DNA of 22,933 bases from CAMDPA01 sp050186055 (GTDB lineage Bacteria; Pseudomonadota; Alphaproteobacteria; Rhizobiales; Hyphomicrobiaceae), in NCBI GenBank assembly GCA_050186055.1, contig JBFWYV010000045.1:1-22933 (forward strand), in the 5' to 3' direction. Below are positions 6,811-13,046 of this stretch, piece after piece; within the stretch, counting starts at the first letter, position 1; the number at the start of each line of letters is the position of its first letter. The notes under the pieces were generated by a model, which saw only the letters and a list, made by a program, of their open reading frames with translations, was not told the origin of the DNA and did not search any database. Made by a program: the position numbers and the translations under genes.

Positions 6811-7662
6811 ATGGCTGATTACAAGTACAAGAATATCAAGGTCGAGTTCGACGACGGGCTGGCCTGGGTCACGCTCAATCGACCCAACAAGCGCAATGCC
6901 ATGAGCCCGGCACTCCACGAAGAGATGGACGATGCCCTGTTCCTGCTCGCGGATGATCCCGACGCGAAGGTGATCATCCTCAAAGGTGCAGGCGGCAACT
7001 TCTCTGCCGGCCAGGACCTGAAGGAGTTCTTCCGCGAGAACGAGAACAATCCGCGCGGGCGGCGCAAGGCAGCGGAAGAGGCGAACCGCTGGCGCTGGGA
7101 GCGGCTGTATATGTACGACAAGCCGACGATCTGCATGATCGAAGGCTATTGCGTCGGCGGCGCGTTCATGCAGCTCCTGGCCACGGACTTCGTCGTCGCG
7201 GCCGAGGACGCGACCTTCTCGCTGTCGGAAGTGAACTGGGGAATCCTGCCCGGCGCGCTCGTCTCCAAGGTCGTTGCCGACGCCGTGCTCTATCGCCACG
7301 CGCTTTGGTATGCCTGCCTCGGCGAGCCGTTCGACGGCAAGGAGGCCGAGCGGGTAGGCTTCATCAACAAGGCCGTTCCGAAGGATCAGGTTGTCGCTTA
7401 CACTGAAGAACTGGCCCGCAAGCTGATAGCCAAGAGCCCGCGGGTCCTGCGCGCCACAAAGCAGGCGATCCGGCACGTGCGGACGATGGATTTCGGGCAG
7501 GCCTACGACTACCTGGCGGAGAAGGGCCGGGCGATCAAGGTCGGCGACGCGGAGAAGTCGTACGAGACCGGGCTGTCCCAGTTCCTCGACAAGAAGAGCT
7601 ACAAGCCGGTGCATTCGCCGTTCAAGCTCGGCACGCTGCTGTCCGACGACAGCAAGAAGTAA
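6811..7662 (+). CDS. Hydroxycinnamoyl-CoA hydratase-lyase-like protein (crotonase family)
   Basis: It is closest, as I recall the sequences, to feruloyl/p-coumaroyl-CoA hydratase-lyase (Ech/HCHL), which converts feruloyl-CoA to vanillin and acetyl-CoA. The 283-residue length fits. Shared landmarks are VTLNRPNKRNAMSPAL, the oxyanion loop SAGQDLKEFFRE (65-76), NRWRWERLYMYDKPTI, LSEVNWGILPG (138-148) with Glu140 and Trp143, and AYDYLAEK with Tyr234. These match Glu143, Trp146 and Tyr239 of Pseudomonas HCHL. The HCHL Ser123 position is Met120. The ATG at 6811 is preferred over the GTG at 6805 because GAGGAG (6796-6801) is 9 nt from the ATG but only 3 nt from the GTG. A class III CoA-transferase follows after 101 bp. 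A more general enoyl-CoA hydratase role cannot be excluded. Confidence 0.82.
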   Translation: MADYKYKNIKVEFDDGLAWVTLNRPNKRNAMSPALHEEMDDALFLLADDPDAKVIILKGAGGNFSAGQDLKEFFRENENNPRGRRKAAEEANRWRWERLYMYDKPTICMIEGYCVGGAFMQLLATDFVVAAEDATFSLSEVNWGILPGALVSKVVADAVLYRHALWYACLGEPFDGKEAERVGFINKAVPKDQVVAYTEELARKLIAKSPRVLRATKQAIRHVRTMDFGQAYDYLAEKGRAIKVGDAEKSYETGLSQFLDKKSYKPVHSPFKLGTLLSDDSKK

Positions 7663-7763
7663 GACCGGATGCGCGGACGATTGCGCAGGGCTGCGATCGT
7701 CCGCCTCCCGACGTCATCGTTGACTTTTGTCGTCCCTGACAATTCAAGAAACGGAGGAGCTTC

Positions 7764-8918
7764 GTGGGCATGAGCGGACCGCTCGCCGGCACCAAGGTAG
7801 TCGAGCTTTCGACGATGATCACAGCATCCGCGTGCGGCATGCTGCTGGCCGACATGGGCGCAGACGTGATCAAGGTCGAGAACCCCAAGGGCGGCGACCC
7901 GTTCCGCAGCTTCGGTCCCAGTCGCGACTACAGCGCCCATTTCTGCTCCTACAATCGCAACAAGCGCGGTCTGGCCGTCGACCTGCGCTCCGATCTCGGC
8001 CGGGAGGCGCTGACGCGGCTGCTGGCCAGAAGCGACGTGCTGCTGGAGAACTTCCGGCCCGGCGTTCTCGACCGCCTGGGCTTCGACGAAGCGCGGGTGA
8101 AAGAGATCAACCCACGGATCGTGCATTGCTCGATCACCGGCTTCGGGGCGGACGGACCCTATCGTGAGCGGCCATCCTACGATGCGGTGTCACAGGCACT
8201 GGCCGGCATGTCGAGCCTGTTCGTGGATCGTGCAAGCCCGCGGATCACGGGACCGACGATCTCCGACAACGTATCGGGCGCATATGCGGCCTCCGGCATC
8301 GTCGCCGCCCTGCTGGAACGCGAACGGACAGGGCGCGCACGCCGGGTCGAGGTCAATATGCTGGACGCCACGCTGGCGTTCATGCCGGACCCGTTCGGCT
8401 ACTACGACCATCTCGGGTTGGTCTCCGACCCCTATATCCGGGCGAAGAACTCACAATCCTATGCGTTTTTATGCTCCGACGACAAACTCTTGTGCGCACA
8501 CCTGTCCTCGCAGCCGCAGTTCTGGGAGGGTTTCGTCGAGGCGATCGGCCTGCAGGAGCTTGCCAAGGACCCGCGTGTCGAGACGCGCATGCTCAGGATC
8601 GAGAACTACGATCTGATCCTGGAGACCGCCGGCGCCATCATCCGGACCAAGCCGCGGGAGCACTGGATGCAGCGGCTGGAGCAAGCCGACGTTCCGTTTG
8701 CGCCCATTCTCGACGTCACACAGGTCGGCGACGACGAGCAGGTAAAGCACCTGGGCTCGTTCGAGATGCTCAAGCACCCGGTCAAAGGCGATCTGCGCAC
8801 AATCATGCGGCCGATCTGGTTCGACCACTCGCGCGCGGACCAGCCGCTGGCGCCGCCGCCGATGCTGGGCGAGCACAATGCGGAGGTGCTCAAGGAGCTG
8901 GGGCTGGAGGAGAAGTAG
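7764..8918 (+). CDS. Class III (CaiB/BaiF family) CoA-transferase
   Basis: Enzymes of this family move CoA between carboxylic acids through an aspartyl-CoA intermediate. The 384-residue protein has the family pattern: PLAGTKVVELSTMITA near the N-terminus, ADMGADVIKVENPKGGDPFR (29-48), NRNKRGLAVDL (64-74), LLENFRPGVLDRLG (93-106), and the active-site segment TISDNVSGAYAASGI, with Asp168 as the likely nucleophile. GGAGG at 7753-7757 lies 6 nt from the GTG at 7764 and 12 nt from the ATG at 7770, so the GTG start is chosen. The substrate is unknown. Placement after an HCHL-like gene suggests an aromatic or hydroxycinnamic acid, but that is inference. Confidence 0.9.
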   Translation: MGMSGPLAGTKVVELSTMITASACGMLLADMGADVIKVENPKGGDPFRSFGPSRDYSAHFCSYNRNKRGLAVDLRSDLGREALTRLLARSDVLLENFRPGVLDRLGFDEARVKEINPRIVHCSITGFGADGPYRERPSYDAVSQALAGMSSLFVDRASPRITGPTISDNVSGAYAASGIVAALLERERTGRARRVEVNMLDATLAFMPDPFGYYDHLGLVSDPYIRAKNSQSYAFLCSDDKLLCAHLSSQPQFWEGFVEAIGLQELAKDPRVETRMLRIENYDLILETAGAIIRTKPREHWMQRLEQADVPFAPILDVTQVGDDEQVKHLGSFEMLKHPVKGDLRTIMRPIWFDHSRADQPLAPPPMLGEHNAEVLKELGLEEK

Positions 8919-8946
8919 ACGAGGAAGGGCGCTGCGCCGGCGGCCG

Positions 8947-10392
8947 TCACAGCACCTTGCCGGGATTCAAGATTCCGTTCGGATCAAAGACCTGCTTGAT
9001 GCCTCGCATCAGCTCCATCTCCACCGGGCTCTTGAAGCGGACGAGCTCGTCGCGCTTGGAGCGGCCGATGCCGTGCTCGGCGGAAATCGAACCACCCAGC
9101 CCGTGCACGAGATCGTGCACGGCCGCGTTGATGGCGTTGCCCATCGCCATGAACTTCTCCTTGCCCATGCCGACAGGCTCGGAAAGGTTGTAGTGGATGT
9201 TGCCGTCACCGAAGTGACCGAAGGGGACCGGGCGGATGCCGTGGCAGACATTCTCGACGATCTCGTTGGCGCGCCGGATGAACTCCGGCAGCCGTGCGAT
9301 CGGCACCGAGACGTCGTGCTTGACGGACCCGCCTTCCGGCTTCTGGGCCTCCGGCATCAATTCGCGCAGACGCCAGAAGTCGGCGGCCTGAGAGAGCGAG
9401 GAGGCAATGACGGCATCCTCGATGCTGTCGGCTTCCGCCGCCTCGGTGAGGATCGCCTCAAGCTCGCGCGCCGCCTGTCCATCGGGCTTCGCGCCGGAGA
9501 TCTCCATCAGCACGTACCACGGATACGGCGCGTCGAAGGGGATGCGATTGGCCGTGAAATGCTTCACCAGCATCTCGAGCCCTTCTCGTGACAGGAACTC
9601 GAACGCGGTCAGGTTGGTGAGCGCGGTGCTGTGCGCAAGTCTGAACAGCTCCAGCGCCGCGTCCAGCTCGGGCAGGGCGATGAACGCCGTCGCCCGCTCC
9701 GCGGGCTTCGGGAACAGCTTGAGCGTCACTGCGGTTATGATGCCAAGCGTCCCTTCCGAGCCGATGAAGAGGTCGCGGAGATCGTAGCCGGTATTGTCCT
9801 TCTTGAGCGCCTTGAGGCCGGGAACAATACGGCCATCCGCCAGCACGACCTCCAGCCCGAGCACGAGCTGGCGGGTATTGCCGTAGGCGAGAACCGCGAC
9901 GCCGCCGGCATTGGTGCCGAGATTGCCGCCGATACGGCAGCTTCCTTCCGACGGCAGAGAGAGGGGGAAGTAGCGGTCGACCTTGTCGGCTTGCGCCTGC
10001 ACATCAGCCAGCGTCATGCCGGCTTCCAAGGTCATGTTGTAGCCAATGGCGTCAACGTTGCGGACTTTGTTCAGCCGCGCGATCGAGAGGACCACCTCAT
10101 CGCCGCGCTCGTAGGGCACCTGGCCGCCGACGAGGCCGGTGTTTCCAGCCTGAGGCACCACCGGCACGCGCGCCTCGTTGAGCAACGCCAGGCACTTCGA
10201 TACCTGCTCCACCGTCGCGGGACGAAGCACGAGCGGGGACTTGCCGAAATAGACATCCCGCATCTCGCGCAAATAGGGGAGCTGCTGGTCGGGATCGACC
10301 AAGGCATGCTCCGGACCGACGATCCCGGTCAGCCGGCGGATAAGGTCCTCGGAGGGAGCGTTGAGAGGCGGGCGGCTGCCATCGGCGGTCAT
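8947..10392 (-). CDS. FAD-linked D-2-hydroxyacid dehydrogenase (GlcD/D2HGDH-type)
   Basis: A vanillyl-alcohol-oxidase-fold flavoprotein that oxidises a D-2-hydroxy acid, probably passing electrons to ETF or quinone. The 481-residue protein has the FAD domain with PQAGNTGLVGGQVP (80-93), PSEGSCRIGGNLGTNAGG (147-164), and GSEGTLGIITAVTLKLFPKP (211-230). The C-terminal domain has the metal-site residues His393 and His400 (GHFGDGNIHYN) and Glu439-His440 (SAEHGIG). It aligns with D-2-hydroxyglutarate dehydrogenase at Arg343 and Lys358, but the position of human Thr390, which helps bind the distal carboxylate, is Pro347. Substrate could therefore be lactate or another D-2-hydroxy acid. GAGGA lies 6 nt before the ATG at 10392. 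It converges with the CoA-transferase, 28 bp apart. Confidence 0.9.
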   Translation of the reverse strand: MTADGSRPPLNAPSEDLIRRLTGIVGPEHALVDPDQQLPYLREMRDVYFGKSPLVLRPATVEQVSKCLALLNEARVPVVPQAGNTGLVGGQVPYERGDEVVLSIARLNKVRNVDAIGYNMTLEAGMTLADVQAQADKVDRYFPLSLPSEGSCRIGGNLGTNAGGVAVLAYGNTRQLVLGLEVVLADGRIVPGLKALKKDNTGYDLRDLFIGSEGTLGIITAVTLKLFPKPAERATAFIALPELDAALELFRLAHSTALTNLTAFEFLSREGLEMLVKHFTANRIPFDAPYPWYVLMEISGAKPDGQAARELEAILTEAAEADSIEDAVIASSLSQAADFWRLRELMPEAQKPEGGSVKHDVSVPIARLPEFIRRANEIVENVCHGIRPVPFGHFGDGNIHYNLSEPVGMGKEKFMAMGNAINAAVHDLVHGLGGSISAEHGIGRSKRDELVRFKSPVEMELMRGIKQVFDPNGILNPGKVL

Positions 10393-10511
10393 CGGACGTC
10401 CTCTATTCTTATTGTGGCTCTTATCGTGGCAGGTCTATTCCGGGCCGGTTCGCGGGGCGACGGGCGGCGCAGTCCCGGCCCAATCGACACTCATAATCCC
10501 GCCGGAAGCGA

Positions 10512-10540
10512 TTGCAAAGGCATGGGGCGCCCGTTATAAG
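10512..10540 (+). promoter_or_regulatory. Likely sigma-70 promoter of rplY
   Basis: TTGCAA (10512-10517) and TATAAG (10535-10540) are separated by exactly 17 bp. They match consensus at four and five of six positions. Transcription would start near 10547, about 97 nt before the rplY ATG. This is the best-looking housekeeping promoter in the window and is suitably placed for rplY and pth. Confidence 0.55.
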
Positions 10541-10643
10541 CCACATCGCTCGCGCAAGCGGGCTTCCCGACATGCATGCACCCTTGGAGGCCGGTCGGGA
10601 TCGCGGGCCAAATCGGGCCCATTATTTTCATCAGGAGAGTGCC

Positions 10644-11327
10644 ATGGCTGATATCATCGAGATCAAGGCCTCGGCGCGTCCGCGGGCTGGTAAGGGGGCC
10701 GCCCGGTCGGTACGTCGCGAGGGTAAGGTTCCAGGCGTGATCTACGGCGACAAGCGCGAGCCGGATGCGATTGCGGTCGACGGCAACGACCTGCAGAAGA
10801 TCGTGCAGCGCGGCCGCTTCCTGTCGACGATCTACGACGTCGACGTCGAAGGCAGGAAGACGCGGGTGCTGCCGCGCGACTTGCAGCTCGACCCGGTGAC
10901 GGATTTCCCGATTCACGTCGACTTCCAGCGCGTTTCGCCGGCGAGCCGCGTCCGCGTGCAGGTGCCGGTGCGTTTCATCAACGAGGCGGCCTCCCCCGGC
11001 TTGAAGCGCGGCGGCGTGCTCAACATCGTCCGCCACGAGGTGGAGGTCGTTTCTCCGCCGGACACCATTCCGGACGTGTTCGAGTTCGACCTGACGGGGC
11101 TCGAGATCGGCCGCTCGATCCATATCTCGGCGATCAACATGCCGGAGAATGTGCGGCCCACGATCACCAACCGCGATTTCACCGTCGCAACGATCGCCGG
11201 CGCCGGCGGCCAGTCGGATGAGGAGGCGAGCACAGGGGCGGCTGGCGAAGGTGCGCCTGCTGCTGCTGCGGCGGCGCCCGCTGCGGGTGCTGCAGCAGCG
11301 AAGAGTGATGACAAGGCCAAGAAGTAG
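10644..11327 (+). CDS. rplY: 50S ribosomal protein L25 (general stress protein Ctc type)
   Basis: L25 binds 5S rRNA in the large ribosomal subunit. The long Ctc/TL5 form is seen here: an N-terminal 5S-binding domain (residues 1-95; ARPRAGKGAARSVRREGKVP and GVIYG), then the C-terminal beta domain (about 96-185, with HVDFQRVSP and VPVRFINEAASPGLKRGG). A low-complexity tail follows (200-227), rich in Ala with a Lys end. The ATG at 10644 is fixed by AGGAGAG just upstream and the conserved start; the frame is open back to 10512 but that part overlaps the predicted promoter. The 227-residue length is normal for Alphaproteobacteria, as is the pth gene next downstream. Confidence 0.97.
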   Translation: MADIIEIKASARPRAGKGAARSVRREGKVPGVIYGDKREPDAIAVDGNDLQKIVQRGRFLSTIYDVDVEGRKTRVLPRDLQLDPVTDFPIHVDFQRVSPASRVRVQVPVRFINEAASPGLKRGGVLNIVRHEVEVVSPPDTIPDVFEFDLTGLEIGRSIHISAINMPENVRPTITNRDFTVATIAGAGGQSDEEASTGAAGEGAPAAAAAAPAAGAAAAKSDDKAKK

Positions 11328-11433
11328 CCCGGTCGACGCCGGCTCGCTGCATCAGGCCATGAGTTGATACGTCGGCATGACGGCGTCCCCAGCGGCGGGC
11401 CGCCGCCGGTGCTGCGGCTGAAAGCGGCGTGTG

Positions 11434-12180
11434 ATGAAACTGTTCGTCGGTCTCGGCAATCCGGGCGCCAAGTACGCGCATCATCGTCACAACGTCGGTT
11501 TCATGGCCGTCGAACGGATCGCCGCGCGACATGGCTTCGGTCCGTGGCGACGCAAGTTCCAGGGCCTTGCATCCGAAGGCGAGATCAGCGGCGAGAAAGT
11601 GCTGCTGCTCAAACCGGATACCTACATGAACGAGTCCGGCCGGGCGGCGGGCGAGGCTGCCCGCTTCCTGAAGATCGAGCCGGGCGACATCGTCGCGTTC
11701 CACGATGAGCTTGACCTTGCTCCCGGAAAGCTGAAGGTCAAGACCGGCGGCGGCAACGCCGGCCACAATGGCCTGCGGTCGCTGTCGGCGCATCTGGGCA
11801 ACGATTACGTGCGGGTGAGGATCGGCATCGGACATCCCGGATCCAAGGATCTGGTGCACGCATGGGTGTTGCACGATTTCTCCAAGCAGGATGCCGACTG
11901 GCTCGAGCCGCTGCTCGATGCCATGGCGGATGCTGCCGGACGGCTTGCGGAAAGCGACCAGCCACGGTTTCTGACGGACGTCGCCCGCCTGCTTCAGGCC
12001 GAACCCGACCCAGCACCGGCGTCTCGTGAGCCCAAGGAAGCAGATGACGGCGTGCGCCGCAGCGGCAGCAGTCAGAAACGGGCGGCGCACCCCACGGGCG
12101 AGCGCATGTCGAAACGGCAGTCGGCGCTGGCGGAGAACCTGAAGAAGTGGCTGGCCGGACGCGGCAAGCCGGATGCCTGA
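11434..12180 (+). CDS. pth: Peptidyl-tRNA hydrolase
   Basis: Pth frees tRNA from peptidyl-tRNA dropped by stalled ribosomes. Counted from the ATG at 11434 (248 residues), Asn9, His19, Asn66, Asp91 and Asn112 match E. coli Asn10, His20, Asn68, Asp93 and Asn114. Motifs are FVGLGNPGAKYAHHRHNVGF, KPDTYMNESG, FHDELDLAPGKLKVK and GGGNAGHNGLRS. The first 190 residues make the usual domain. Residues 191-248 form an extra hydrophilic tail rich in Arg, Lys, Ser and Pro, ending LKKWLAGRGKPDA. A GTG at 11431 is an alternative start one codon earlier. It follows rplY by 106 bp and is probably co-transcribed with it. Confidence 0.97.
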   Translation: MKLFVGLGNPGAKYAHHRHNVGFMAVERIAARHGFGPWRRKFQGLASEGEISGEKVLLLKPDTYMNESGRAAGEAARFLKIEPGDIVAFHDELDLAPGKLKVKTGGGNAGHNGLRSLSAHLGNDYVRVRIGIGHPGSKDLVHAWVLHDFSKQDADWLEPLLDAMADAAGRLAESDQPRFLTDVARLLQAEPDPAPASREPKEADDGVRRSGSSQKRAAHPTGERMSKRQSALAENLKKWLAGRGKPDA

Positions 12181-12204
12181 GCGGGTTCGCTGGCAAGGAT
12201 CGGA

Positions 12205-12822
12205 TCAGAGGCCGACGCGCGCTGGCGCAGGGACAAGCTGCACGGTGCGCGTGTCGGCCAGTCCGAGCGTGACATGGGTGGCGGCGATGACCAGCCCACC
12301 GGTCTCGCAATGGCGGCGAATGAGCCCTGCGAGGGCCGCGACGCCTCCTGCATCCAGGGAAACCGAAGGCTCGTCGAGCAGCCACAGCGGCCGCCTGGCG
12401 AGCAGCAGGCGCGCAAGGCCGAGACGGCGGCGCTGACCTGCCGACAGCCAGGCAGCCGGCACGCCGGCGAGCGCGTCGATCCCCAGCGCCACCAGCGCCT
12501 CGCCAACATTGGCCGCGCTGCCGAGATAGCGCGACCAGAAGCGCGCATTCTCGGCCACGGTGAGGGCGCCTTTGATGCCGTCCCGATGGCCGACATAGTG
12601 ACACGCCTCCGCGATCTCGAGGTCCGGCGCACCGCCCTCGAGCCGGATCATCCCTGACGCCGGCCGCAGGAACCCGGCGATCGCACGCAGCAATGTCGTC
12701 TTGCCGGCGCCATTCGGGCCGATCAACTCGAGCGCCTCACCGGGTCCGAGCCGGAACGACAGGCCCTCCAGGACGCGGCGGCCGCCGCGTTCGACGGCAA
12801 GGTCCTCGACGATAAGCTGCAT
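12205..12822 (-). CDS. ccmA: Heme exporter ATP-binding protein CcmA
   Basis: CcmA is the ATPase of the CcmABCD complex, which releases heme-loaded CcmE for cytochrome c maturation. The 205-residue protein has Walker A GPNGAGKT (35-42), the signature LSAGQRRRLGLARLLL (126-141), Walker B LWLLDEP (146-152), and the switch His183 in AATH. Short length, EACHYVGHRDGIKGALTVAEN (72-92) and the lack of any other domain fit CcmA rather than a generic ABC ATPase. The ATG at 12822 is chosen because MQLIVEDLAVERGG is the family start and GGAG is just upstream, although the frame is open to 12909. Unusually, ccmB does not follow: the gene ends 24 bp from the converging pth stop. Confidence 0.92.
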   Translation of the reverse strand: MQLIVEDLAVERGGRRVLEGLSFRLGPGEALELIGPNGAGKTTLLRAIAGFLRPASGMIRLEGGAPDLEIAEACHYVGHRDGIKGALTVAENARFWSRYLGSAANVGEALVALGIDALAGVPAAWLSAGQRRRLGLARLLLARRPLWLLDEPSVSLDAGGVAALAGLIRRHCETGGLVIAATHVTLGLADTRTVQLVPAPARVGL

Positions 12823-12893
12823 CTGCTCCAACCGCGGTGGAAAATGGCGCGAGTGCGATGAAGAGGGGAGTTTCTCTTCGGCCGGCAACATTC

Positions 12894-12899
12894 TATAAA
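12894..12899 (+). promoter_or_regulatory. Possible -10 element for acnA
   Basis: TATAAA lies in the 224-bp divergent gap between ccmA and acnA, about 150 bp before the acnA GTG. No good -35 box is seen at 16-18 bp upstream, so this is only a weak proposal. Confidence 0.25.
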
Positions 12900-13046
12900 T
12901 GGCTCGCACAAACGAATGCTAGCGCAAAGAACGGGGTCACCCGGGCCATTTGCCGGCCGCCAGTCGCGGCCCTCAGTCAAGCCCGGTACTCCTCCCGCCG
13001 GCGCACCGGCGGCGCAGCTCTTTGATCCGAAATGGAGGAGAGTCAC

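Noticed and set aside
6463..7614. A 383-codon open frame on the minus strand
   Set aside because: It lies antisense to the well-supported hydratase-lyase gene and shows no recognisable domain.
8919..8946. Bidirectional terminator between the convergent CoA-transferase and dehydrogenase genes
   Set aside because: GGCGCTGCGCC is palindromic, but leaves a one-base loop and has no T run, so a terminator cannot be supported.
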